This document shows, in pieces, positions 18,839-26,597 of a stretch of DNA of 64,000 nt. Made by a program: the position numbers and the translations under genes. The notes beneath the pieces are model-generated. The model saw nothing but the letters and a program-made list of their open reading frames with translations. It had not been told where the DNA came from and searched no databases. Location: positions 124,001 through 188,000 of the forward strand of contig NZ_BDAZ01000001.1 in NCBI RefSeq assembly GCF_001612725.1, in the 5' to 3' direction. This stretch comes from Nocardia anaemiae NBRC 100462. GTDB taxonomy: Bacteria; Actinomycetota; Actinomycetes; Mycobacteriales; Mycobacteriaceae. Every line of letters begins with the position of its first letter. Position 1 is the stretch's first letter.

Positions 18839-20125
18839 TCAGGAGCGGAACTTCTTGGCTCGCATGTACTTCGCGAGTTCGTCGTAGGTGCCGTCGCCAT
18901 TAGCGAATTCGATTACGTTGCGGGCGGATTCGAACCACGGTCCCGCGCTCGGCTTGATTTGGCTCAGCGCGGCCTCGATATCGGCCATGCCGACGGGGCG
19001 CACGGTGCCGGTGTTGATCGAGTCGGCCATCGCCAATTGTGTTGCGGAGGTGCAGATATGGGCCAGATCGGCACCGGAGAAGTCGTCGGTGCGCCGCACG
19101 ATGGCCGGGAGATCGATGCCCGCGACGGGACGATCCCTCAGGTGGTAACGCAGGATCGCCCGGCGCGCTTCCGGGTCCGGTAGGCCGACCAGGATCATGC
19201 GGTCGAATCGGCCCGGTCGGCGCAGCGCGACATCGAGGTCCCAAGGGTGGTTGGTGGCGCCGAGGATGTAGACGCCGTCGTTGCTGCGAGTGGCCGAATC
19301 CATTTCGTTCAGCAGCTGATTCACCACATTGCGCATCCAGGCCGAACCCGACATCTGGCTGCGCTTGTGCCCGAGGGCGTCGACCTCGTCGAGGAACAGC
19401 ACACAGGGCGCGTTGCGGCGGGCCATTTCGAAGACCTCGTGCAGGTTGCGCTCACCGGAACCGTGATAGATATCGAGGACGTCGGCGATTTCGATCGGAT
19501 AGAAGTTCGCGCCGAGCTCACCGGCGACCGCCGAAGCGATGAAAGTCTTACCGCAGCCGGGTGGGCCGTAGAGCAGCAGTCCGCCGCGCGCGGAAGTGCC
19601 GAATGTCTTGGCGAATCCGGGATTTCGGAGCGGGCCGAGCAGGGTGAGTTCGAGCTGACGCTTCACATCCTGCATGCCGCCGACATCGGCCAGTTTGACC
19701 GTGGGCTTTTCGAACACACCGACGTCGGAGTCGGTGACGAATTCGCGCGAGCCCTCATTGATGAATGCAGGGGCGACGATATCGCCGAGCTGCTCTTCCG
19801 CGGCCGCCCAATCATATTGCGGTCCTGGCTCTTTCGCCTCATCCGGTGCAGACGGGGTCGAAGGCGCACTGTCCGTCTGGGGCGATCGAGTCGGTACCTG
19901 GATGTCCGGCGCACCACCGGAGAGCGCGATCGTGCACTGCTGCAACAACTCCAAGACCCGGGCATGCCCAGGTTCCTGAGCGAGCGCGGTCGCACACTGG
20001 GCCAGCGCCTCGGCATGGCGACCACGGTCGATCAGCAGCTCGATCACCCGCACCCGCAGCGCGAGCACCTCCGGACTGCGTTCCAGAGCGGCCAGCATTT
20101 CGGTCAGCACCAGATCCTCGGACAC
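18839..20125 (-). CDS. AAA+ ATPase with N-terminal TPR-like helices
   Basis: 428 residues. Residues 1-70 look like TPR helices (RGRHAEALAQCATALAQEPGHARVLELL), followed by an acidic/Pro linker and one AAA+ module: Walker A GPPGCGKT (187-194), Walker B LFLDEVDA (243-250), sensor GATNHPWDLD and arginine finger region RRPGRFDR. Closest in type to Cdc48/FtsH-like AAA proteins lacking a protease domain, so a remodelling ATPase is likely. GTG start chosen because GAGGGGG lies 6 nt upstream, six codons inside the longest frame. Alone on its strand; partner unknown. Confidence 0.82.
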   Translation of the reverse strand: MSEDLVLTEMLAALERSPEVLALRVRVIELLIDRGRHAEALAQCATALAQEPGHARVLELLQQCTIALSGGAPDIQVPTRSPQTDSAPSTPSAPDEAKEPGPQYDWAAAEEQLGDIVAPAFINEGSREFVTDSDVGVFEKPTVKLADVGGMQDVKRQLELTLLGPLRNPGFAKTFGTSARGGLLLYGPPGCGKTFIASAVAGELGANFYPIEIADVLDIYHGSGERNLHEVFEMARRNAPCVLFLDEVDALGHKRSQMSGSAWMRNVVNQLLNEMDSATRSNDGVYILGATNHPWDLDVALRRPGRFDRMILVGLPDPEARRAILRYHLRDRPVAGIDLPAIVRRTDDFSGADLAHICTSATQLAMADSINTGTVRPVGMADIEAALSQIKPSAGPWFESARNVIEFANGDGTYDELAKYMRAKKFRS

Positions 20126-20258
20126 GCCGATCCCCCTCGTCACCTCATGAGCTCGTCGATTCTAGATTGCGATGCGCGAGTCCGTATCGACCCGACCCGC
20201 CACCCACGGGTATGCCAGTCCCCGCCGAGCGCGGTATACCGCACACAGCCGACTCACT

Positions 20259-20278
20259 TAAACCAATCGGTCGGTTTA
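20259..20278. promoter_or_regulatory. TetR-type palindrome TAAACC-N8-GGTTTA
   Basis: TAAACC (20259-20264) and GGTTTA (20273-20278) flank AATCGGTC; the whole resembles ACCGACCGATTGGT-type TetR operators. It is about 135 nt upstream of the AAA+ gene. No tetR gene is adjacent, only decayed sequence to the right. Confidence 0.45.
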
Positions 20279-20330
20279 GGTCTGCGGCCGCGAATTCGCA
20301 GGCAGGCCCGCCCAACGCCTCGCTCCTGAA

Positions 20331-20630
20331 GTGTCATCGGCTCGACGTGCACTTCTAGATCGACCTGATGACCGCAACCGTAGCGATAGCGCGGTGTCGG
20401 CGCTGCTCAACGCCCGCACCAAGCTCAACGGGCTGAGCGTGATCTCGGCGACGACATGCTCATTTTCACTTGCCTGCACTTCGCCAGCGAGGCCTCTTAG
20501 TGCGACGAGGTGCTGGCGCTCGAGGACCCGGTGCTGTGCAAGCTCGTCGACGTCCTCGTGCGCATCGGGAACCACGACTTCGACGATCTGCCTGCGCGGG
20601 GCCGCCCCAGAGGCAGGTCGGCGCCGCACA
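20331..20630 (+). pseudogene. decayed coding remnant, family not identified
   Basis: A stretch with coding-like composition (strong G/C third positions) but broken frames. One frame reads SALLNARTKLNGLSVISA, then a neighbouring frame reads DDMLIFTCLHFASEAS, a stop, and DEVLALEDPVLCKLVDVLV-IGNHDFDDLPARG. The residues look protein-like, but I cannot assign a family. A palindromic operator precedes it at 20259-20278 and an orphan terminator follows at 20993-21018, as if a gene between them had been lost. Confidence 0.35.
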
Positions 20631-20760
20631 GGCGGGTCCGCTCCGCATAGGTTCCCGCTACAGAGGCTGGTCGGCGCCGCACAGGTAGCTATCCCGGCAG
20701 CTCCGTTGCACACGTGCGCCCGCTGGACAGGCAGGTCCGCACTACACAGGTGGCTAGGTG
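20610..20760. repeat. degenerate repeats (about 53-65 bp) and gene-free DNA before the APC permease
   Basis: GAGGC-GGTCGGCGCCGCACAGG occurs at 20610 and 20663 with one substitution, and a third weaker version (GGCAGGTCCGCACTACACAGG) near 20730. They follow directly on the decayed coding remnant. From 20760 to 21074 I see no gene; the only feature is the hairpin at 20993-21018. Confidence 0.45.
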
Positions 20761-20992
20761 TGTTCAATCTTGTGGAGGGTCTCGGTGGGATCCGACCAGG
20801 CGAATTTCGTTGTACGCATCACATCCGAATTCGTGGAATAGATCCGGGCGGCGGACCGTTGATCACATCTGTCGACGTCCGGACAGCCCCGGGCCTCACC
20901 CCATTCGTCGCTACGAGCGACCACTCGCCGAGAGGCGCTTGTGGGACGTCGGCACCCGAGTCGTGACGTTGGCGTGGCGTCCGGCGACTCAG

Positions 20993-21018
20993 CGCCGCCA
21001 GGTTTACCTACCTGGCGG
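20993..21018 (+). terminator. orphan hairpin terminator
   Basis: GCCGCCAGGT and ACCTGGCGGC pair perfectly around TTACCT and are followed by GTTTCATATT. No intact plus-strand gene lies upstream within 2 kb, so it may be left over from a lost gene. Confidence 0.6.
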
Positions 21019-21074
21019 CGTTTCATATTCAGCTCAACTCGTGGTCGACCGCGATGTGGTCGATGATGCAGGCC

Positions 21075-22310
21075 ATGGCAACGCACGGCGACGCTCTCCG
21101 ACGCGGGCTCGGACTCACCGACTCGGTGGTGATCGGGCTCGGCGCGATGGTGGGCGCGGGCATCTTCGCCGCGCTTGCTCCCGCGGCGGGCGCGGCGGGT
21201 AGTTGGCTGCTGCTCGCCTTGGCGGTTGCCGCACTGCTCGCATACTGCAATGCGACCTCCTCGGCACGGCTTGCGGCGCGGTATCCGGTATCGGGCGGGA
21301 CGTATGTGTATGGGCGTGAGCGCTTGGGTGCGTTCTGGGGATACCTCGCAGGGTGGGGATTCGTCGCGGGTAAGACCGCATCCTGTGCGGCGATGGCGCT
21401 GACGGTGGGCAGCTATGCGTGGCCGCAACATTCGCGGGTCGTCGCGGTCGCGGCGGTTGTCGCGATCACCGCGATCAACTACACCGGCGTGCAGAAATCG
21501 GCGCTGGCCACCCGGATCATCGTGGCGTCGGTACTGGTCGTGCTGGCGCTTGTCGTCGGGGTTGGAGTGTTCGGAAACCATTCCGCCGCAACGGTTCTGC
21601 CGGACCGGATCGGGCCGCGCGGGGTCTTGCAGGCCGCGGGATTACTTTTCTTCGCCTTCGCGGGATATGCCCGCATCGCCACCCTCGGCGAGGAGGTGCG
21701 CGATCCGCAACGCACGATTCCACGGGCCATCATGATCGCACTCGGACTCACGCTGGCGCTCTATGCACTGGTGGCGGTTGCCGCGTTGGAGGTACTCGGA
21801 TCGTCGGGGCTCGCGCATGCGATCGATCCGCTGGCCAGGGTCGTCTCGTCGGCCGGGGTATCTGGGCTGGCCCCGGTGGTCCGGGTCGGTGCGGTGCTGG
21901 CGGCGACCGGGTCGCTGCTCGCGCTGATACTCGGGGTCTCGCGCACGGTGCTTGCCATGGCACGCGACAGATATCTGCCGGGTGCGCTGGCGGCGGTGCA
22001 CTCGCGCTTCGGTGTGCCGCATCGGGCGGAGTTGGTCGTCGGTGCGGTGGTCGCGGTCATCGCGGGGACCTTCGATTTACGTGCGGCCATCGGGTTTTCA
22101 TCATTCACGGTGCTGGTGTACTACCTGATCGCCAACGTCTCGGCGGCCACCTTGACCGCGGCGGAGAATCGTCCGGCACGCTGGGTGCCGCTCGTCGGCG
22201 CGGCGGGGTGCGTGACCGTCGCGCTGTCGCTGCCCATTGGTTCGGTGCTGAGCGGACTCGCGGTCCTCGGCGTCGGCGCTGGCTGGTTCGCGGTGCGTAC
22301 ACACCGCTGA
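21075..22310 (+). CDS. APC-family amino acid/polyamine permease
   Basis: 411 residues with about 12 membrane helices. The first helix carries the APC signature GLGAMVGAGIFAALAPAAGAAG, followed by YPVSGGTYVYGRERLG and the FFAFAGYARIATLGEEVRDPQRTIPRAI motif of the YjeH/cationic amino acid branch. Substrate not predictable; cytoplasmic membrane. Starts at 21054, 21063 and 21066 are also possible; 21075 is chosen because the family begins close to GDALRRGLGLTDSV. No operon partner. The last codons (GWFAVRTHR) seed a repeat array beyond the stop. Confidence 0.85.
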   Translation: MATHGDALRRGLGLTDSVVIGLGAMVGAGIFAALAPAAGAAGSWLLLALAVAALLAYCNATSSARLAARYPVSGGTYVYGRERLGAFWGYLAGWGFVAGKTASCAAMALTVGSYAWPQHSRVVAVAAVVAITAINYTGVQKSALATRIIVASVLVVLALVVGVGVFGNHSAATVLPDRIGPRGVLQAAGLLFFAFAGYARIATLGEEVRDPQRTIPRAIMIALGLTLALYALVAVAALEVLGSSGLAHAIDPLARVVSSAGVSGLAPVVRVGAVLAATGSLLALILGVSRTVLAMARDRYLPGALAAVHSRFGVPHRAELVVGAVVAVIAGTFDLRAAIGFSSFTVLVYYLIANVSAATLTAAENRPARWVPLVGAAGCVTVALSLPIGSVLSGLAVLGVGAGWFAVRTHR

Positions 22311-22800
22311 CGTCGGGTCGGCACTTACGCTCGGTTCGGCGCTGACCGGAGTGCGGTCCATGGTGTGGGCGCTGGCCGCAGCGCGGTACGTAGACGCCCC
22401 TGACGCCTGGCTTGCCACTCCCACTCCGGTCGATGCCGACTCGACTCGCCGTCCATGGCGGTGACGCTGGCCGCAGCGCGGTGCGTTGACACCGCTGACG
22501 TCTGACTTGCCACTTCCACTCCGGCGGTGCCGACCCGGCTCGTTGCCCATGGCGTGGGTGCTGGCCGCAGCGCAGTGCGTACACCCGCTGACGTCTGACT
22601 TGCCACTCCCACTCCGACGGTGCCCGACTCGACTCGCCGTCCATGGCGGTGACGCTGGCCGCAGCGCGGTGCGTACACGCCGCTGACTTCGAGCTCTCAC
22701 TTCCACTCGATTCCGTGCTGACCGGATCCGCGGTCCTCGCCGTGGGTGCCAACTGGTGCGCGGTGCGGCCACGCCGCTCACGTCGTCCAAAGTGCGGATC
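22276..22800 (+). repeat. five decayed 93-95 bp repeats derived from the 3' end of the permease gene
   Basis: The anchor GCGCTGGCYG-GCGCGGTGCGTACAC at the permease 3' end (22276) recurs at 22369, 22464, 22558, 22652 and, weakly, 22745. Successive spacings are 93, 95, 94, 94 and 93. Each copy also keeps CCGCTGAC, which contains the permease stop TGA, and CCACTTCCACTCCG further along. Divergence between copies is roughly one base in five to ten. No gene between 22311 and 22917 is credible. Confidence 0.75.
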
Positions 22801-22917
22801 GAACTAAGTGGCGGCCGACGCGTTATGACCTCGACGGCACACCGAGTTGGCAATTGACTGAGACACATTCAGCCTGTTGCCCGGTCTGGTGAGGTTGGGC
22901 GCGATAGCCTCATGCGC

Positions 22918-24267
22918 ATGGGGCGCATCTACGGATTCCTGGCCGGAATCGCAGCGGTATCGCTGGTTGCGGGAAGCGTTTTCGCCGGAGGTGCGCAAGC
23001 CGCGCCCACCGAGCAACTGTCATGTGGGGTGTCATCCGGGCGGGAACCGGAACGGGCGGCGCCGGAACAGGTCGGACTCGATTCGGGTCGGCTCGCGGCG
23101 GCACTGGAGTTCGCGAGCGGGCGTAACCGATTGAATGTTCAGGTTTTCCGGCACAATTGCCTGATCGGCGAGGGCCCCACGAACGATCAGACCGGCAATG
23201 TCGCCTGGAATATCTGGAGTGCGACGAAGAGCGTAGTTTCAGTGCTCGCCGGAATAGCCTGGGATCAGGGAAAACTCGATATCGAAGCGCCGATCGGCCG
23301 GTATCTGCCGCCCGGACTCGGTGATGAGCAGCATCGGTCGATCACCGTCGAGAACCTGCTGACCGAATCCTCCGGCATGAAAGTGGGCGTGCTCACCGAG
23401 GGCGTCACCGGGGTGTTTCCGCTCGATCCGAATAGTGCCGTGCAGGCGCTCGGGGTGCCGTTGGACAATCCGCCGGGCGCGGCATTCAGCTACAGCCAGC
23501 GCAATGTCGATCTGCTCGCCTATGTCATCGAATTGGCCGTCGGGGAACCGCTGCAGCAGTTCGCGCAGCGTGAGCTTTTCGATCCGCTCGGCATCGAACG
23601 CGGCGATTATTATTGGGCGCGCGATCGCGCCGGGAACACCTATGGATATGCCCATCTGCTGATCCCGCCGAACGATTTCGCCAAACTCGGGCTGTTGGTG
23701 AGCAATAACGGGAGCTGGGGCGGCCAGCAAATCGTTTCGCAGACGTATCTGCACAGGGCGCGCCAACCATCAGCGGCGAACGAGTGCTACGGCTATCTGT
23801 TCTGGATCGGGCCGGGCTGCGCCGAGACCGCCGACTACCTGCCTGCCGACATTTACTCGATGTCGGGACTCGGCATGCAGAACGTCTTCATCATGCCGAG
23901 CCTGGATTTGACGGTGGTGTGGACCGGAGTCTTCGGAAACGTCAGTAACGAGGGCATTACCGGAATTGTGCAGAACACCGCCGAGTTGCCGTACGAATTC
24001 TTCCGTCGACTGTTCGCGGCCTTCGACGTCCGGCCGGTGCCCGATCCGGGTCCGTATATCGAGCCGCCGCTGCAACTGGATCCGAGGCGATTCGTGGATA
24101 CGGATCTGCTGCTGGCCGTATTCGGTATCGGACCTGCGGCGTATCCGGGCTGCAATGTCTTCAGCTGCCTGAATTACCCGTTGGCGCCGCCCTTCGCCGA
24201 CACCGCACCCGGCTGCGCAATCCTGGTCTGCCTGGGTCCGGATCCACGCACGCCGGGCATCCGCTGA
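22918..24267 (+). CDS. secreted serine hydrolase of the beta-lactamase/class C PBP type
   Basis: 449 residues. Signal peptide at 1-29 (LAGIAAVSLVAGSVFAGGAQA-A). The active site SATK (Ser101-Lys104) and the YSQRN sequence (partial YxN equivalent) place it in the serine beta-lactamase-like/esterase EstB superfamily; real substrate unknown. Two in-frame ATGs occur; TAGCCT (22905-22910) lies 7 nt before the second, which is chosen as a leaderless start, and only one base from the first. The tail has paired cysteines (CNVFSC, CAILVC). Ends 1 nt from the convergent thioesterase. Confidence 0.85.
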   Translation: MGRIYGFLAGIAAVSLVAGSVFAGGAQAAPTEQLSCGVSSGREPERAAPEQVGLDSGRLAAALEFASGRNRLNVQVFRHNCLIGEGPTNDQTGNVAWNIWSATKSVVSVLAGIAWDQGKLDIEAPIGRYLPPGLGDEQHRSITVENLLTESSGMKVGVLTEGVTGVFPLDPNSAVQALGVPLDNPPGAAFSYSQRNVDLLAYVIELAVGEPLQQFAQRELFDPLGIERGDYYWARDRAGNTYGYAHLLIPPNDFAKLGLLVSNNGSWGGQQIVSQTYLHRARQPSAANECYGYLFWIGPGCAETADYLPADIYSMSGLGMQNVFIMPSLDLTVVWTGVFGNVSNEGITGIVQNTAELPYEFFRRLFAAFDVRPVPDPGPYIEPPLQLDPRRFVDTDLLLAVFGIGPAAYPGCNVFSCLNYPLAPPFADTAPGCAILVCLGPDPRTPGIR

Positions 24268-24268
24268 A

Positions 24269-24784
24269 TCACACGCCGAAGAACGGAATATCGCCTTCCT
24301 TCGCGCCCTGTGCGAAGAAGTGATCCGGCGAGACCGCGATGAACAGGGCATTGCCCTCGGCGATGAGTTCACCGTCGTGTTCGAGGCGAGCGTGGATATG
24401 CAACTTGCGCTCGCCTTCGCGCCGATCGAGGATCGCGGTCACGATCATCGGCCGGTGCAGCGGTGCGGGACGCACAAAGTTCACCTCCAGTTTGGCGGTG
24501 ACCGCTGGAACGCACATGGAGGTCGGCACCGTGCCGGAGGCCTCATCGAGGATCGCGGCGACAACCCCACCGTGCGCGACACCCGGTGCGCCCTGGTGGC
24601 GTTCATCGAGGGTGAAATGTCCGATGACGCGGTCGTTTTCGAGGTTCAGTGCGATGCCGACAGCCGCCGGATTACGTGGTCCGCAGCCGAAGCAGCCGTC
24701 CACATGCGACGGCAGCGGGCCGTCGGGCATGGGGCTGTTCAAAGGATTCGGCGGGCGCACAATGCTTTCCGCGCTCTTGCTCAC
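24269..24784 (-). CDS. hotdog-fold thioesterase (PaaI-like)
   Basis: 171 residues. After a short N-terminal segment, CFGCGPRNPAAVGI and the hotdog core GAPGVAHGGVVAAILDEASG are visible, the latter containing the usual His/Gly-Gly and catalytic acidic residue of PaaI-type acyl-CoA thioesterases. LEVNFVRPAPL matches the family beta strand. Substrate unknown. GTG start overlaps the upstream MpaB-type gene stop (GTGA), so the two are translationally coupled and probably share control by the divergent TetR. Confidence 0.85.
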   Translation of the reverse strand: MSKSAESIVRPPNPLNSPMPDGPLPSHVDGCFGCGPRNPAAVGIALNLENDRVIGHFTLDERHQGAPGVAHGGVVAAILDEASGTVPTSMCVPAVTAKLEVNFVRPAPLHRPMIVTAILDRREGERKLHIHARLEHDGELIAEGNALFIAVSPDHFFAQGAKEGDIPFFGV

Positions 24785-25674
24785 GCCGCCTCCGCAGCAC
24801 GTCGAATGTTGTTCATGATCTGGCCTTTTCGCCGCAGCGCGACAATGCGGGTGATGGTGCGCAGCGGCGGTGGTAGCACTCGATCGACGCCACGGATCAC
24901 GGCGGCGTAGCGGCGCAGCCAGCACTCGTCACGCGCGGTCCATTCGAGGCCGAGCCGCTCGCGCAGGACCGGCGGCAGCACACCGGTATTCACCCATACC
25001 GCAAGCGGTCCGACGATGCGCCACATCAGAAGTTTCCACAGCCACGCCGGGATCGGCGCTTGCACGGGCGGTCGCGACATCGTCTGCAGTACATCGTCGA
25101 CGGTCGGGTGATGTTCGAGCCGTTCGCGCACGACGCGTTCGAACCACATCTCGAAGGCCGGAAGATCTACGGGCACAGCGTGTTCCGGCAGTCCGGCCAG
25201 TAGCGCGGTGTGCCGCCAGCCGTCGTACAGGTCGGCGCGCTGCGATTCGGTGAGTCCCGATCCGAAACGGGTCGCGACAATTTCGGTGGCCCAGTGCGCG
25301 GTGGCGAGGACGAAGAAGTAGGCCTCGGGTTCCCAGGCGTGATAGCGCCGACCCGCGTGATCGACACCGCCGATGCCCTTGTGCATGGCGCGGATATCGC
25401 GGCCGTAGGCGGCGGAATCGTCGCCGTAGAAGGCCAGGGCGAGGGTGGGCCAGTACGAGCGGTCGAAGCGTCCGATCGGATCGGTTTTGAAGATCGAATG
25501 GTCGGCCACGCCCGAGCCGATCACCGGGTGCGCTACCTGCAGTAACAGCGCGCTCGGGGCGAGCATGATCAATCGCCAGTCCGCGGCGAGGCGGGCGGTC
25601 AGCGAATCCTTGCTCAGGCCGGGTAGGTCGGCGTGCAACGCATTCGGATCGGACGCTTCGGCGAGTCCGGTCAT
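24781..25674 (-). CDS. oxygenase MpaB-family protein (DUF2236)
   Basis: 297 residues of the latex-clearing-protein/MpaB superfamily, haem-b proteins in characterised members. Visible signatures: LLLQVAHPVIGSGVADHS near the start, GRRYHAWEPEAYFFVLATAH in the middle and the C-terminal LLMWRIVGPLAVWVNTGVLPP. Reaction here unknown; the coupled thioesterase suggests an acyl or aldehyde pathway. ATG chosen over the GTG two codons upstream because GAGGGG is 5 nt before it. The promoter region carries a long palindrome at 25699-25732. Confidence 0.82.
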   Translation of the reverse strand: MTGLAEASDPNALHADLPGLSKDSLTARLAADWRLIMLAPSALLLQVAHPVIGSGVADHSIFKTDPIGRFDRSYWPTLALAFYGDDSAAYGRDIRAMHKGIGGVDHAGRRYHAWEPEAYFFVLATAHWATEIVATRFGSGLTESQRADLYDGWRHTALLAGLPEHAVPVDLPAFEMWFERVVRERLEHHPTVDDVLQTMSRPPVQAPIPAWLWKLLMWRIVGPLAVWVNTGVLPPVLRERLGLEWTARDECWLRRYAAVIRGVDRVLPPPLRTITRIVALRRKGQIMNNIRRAAEAA

Positions 25675-25698
25675 ACTCACCCCTCAATTAGGAATCAA

Positions 25699-25732
25699 TT
25701 GTCTCTTGAATCAAGCTAGATTCAGGAAACAA
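25699..25732. promoter_or_regulatory. 34-bp symmetric operator between mpaB-type operon and tetR
   Basis: TTGT-N4-TGAATC-N6-GATTCA-N4-ACAA is exactly symmetric in all four blocks. It lies 25 nt before the leftward start and 19 nt before the rightward tetR start, the expected place for a shared TetR operator. Confidence 0.75.
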
Positions 25733-25750
25733 ATGTGTCAAGATAGGCGG

Positions 25751-26371
25751 ATGACGCGCACGTATGGCGGGGTATCGGCTGATCAGCGGCGCGCGACCCG
25801 GCGCGACCAGCTACTGGAAGCCGCATTCGAGGTTATGGCGACCGAGGGGGCGAGCGGATTGACCATCCGCACCGTCGCCAAGGCCGCCGGACTGTCCACC
25901 CGGTTCGTATACGAGAGCTTCACCGATCTCGACGATCTGATCGGGGCCGCATTCGAGCTGGCTTTTCGCCAGTTTTCGAGCGCGGTCGGCGAGGCGGCCG
26001 CGAGCGCTGCGCCGGACAGTCGGGCGCAGGTCACCGCGGTGGTCGAGGCCATGGTGGATTTCTTCCTGGCCGCACCCGCGAAGGGAAAGATCCTGTCCAC
26101 CAAGGCATATGGGCATCCGGCCGTTGCCGAGCGGCGGCTTGCGCGCTCGGAGGATGTGTCGCGCGCGTTCCGCGGGATATTGTCGGCACTCGTACCCCAC
26201 CGCGATCCGGACGATCCCACCATCGACCTCACCGCGCGCTTCCTGGTCGGCGCTTTCGGCGACACCGTCACCGCCTGGATCCAGCAAGCACTGCCCTACC
26301 CCCGCGACAAATTCGTGCACGACAACGTCGAACTTTTCCTCGGCACCATCGCCACCCTCGAGCACCTGTGA
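25751..26371 (+). CDS. TetR-family repressor
   Basis: 206 residues. Helix-turn-helix at about 17-62: RDQLLEAAFEVMATEG then IRTVAKAAGLSTRFVYESFTDLDDL, typical TetR with Phe-Val-Tyr at the recognition helix. The C-terminal ligand domain is not assignable. Divergent from the MpaB-type/thioesterase operon with the symmetric operator between them, so it most likely represses that operon and itself. AGG lies 4-6 nt before the ATG. Followed by the 95-bp repeats at 26408. Confidence 0.88.
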   Translation: MTRTYGGVSADQRRATRRDQLLEAAFEVMATEGASGLTIRTVAKAAGLSTRFVYESFTDLDDLIGAAFELAFRQFSSAVGEAAASAAPDSRAQVTAVVEAMVDFFLAAPAKGKILSTKAYGHPAVAERRLARSEDVSRAFRGILSALVPHRDPDDPTIDLTARFLVGAFGDTVTAWIQQALPYPRDKFVHDNVELFLGTIATLEHL

Positions 26372-26407
26372 CAGGAATCCCGCGCTGCCACCTGCCGGGG
26401 GAAATCA

Positions 26408-26597
26408 CTCTGCCGCACAGGTTTGACGACGTCGCATAGCGGGTGACTACCTCGCACACCCTAGACCCTGTGCGAGGTAACGAAAGCCTGTGCGCGAGCG
26501 CGCTCTGCCGCAAAGGTTCTAGCACGCCGCATAGCGAGTGACTACCTCGCACACCCTAGACCCTGTGCGAAGTAGTGAAAGCCTCTGCGGGAGCGCG
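26408..26597. repeat. two 95-bp tandem repeats, each with a hairpin, between convergent genes
   Basis: Units 26408-26502 and 26503-26597 are adjacent and about 85-90 percent alike by eye. Each contains TACCTCGCACA-N10-TGTGCGAGGTA (one mismatch in unit 2), an 11-bp hairpin that could terminate transcription from both sides. Unit 2 ends at the base next to the aminotransferase stop codon. Related words occur at 48.03-48.50 kb. Confidence 0.8.

Noticed and set aside
18438..18887. Small open frames in the furA-AAA+ gap
   Set aside because: They are made of the decayed CTGGGACGCAGATGACG repeats and show no protein-like signal.
22276..22800. Possible CRISPR array
   Set aside because: Repeats are long, degenerate and adjacent without unique spacers of constant length; no cas genes in the window.
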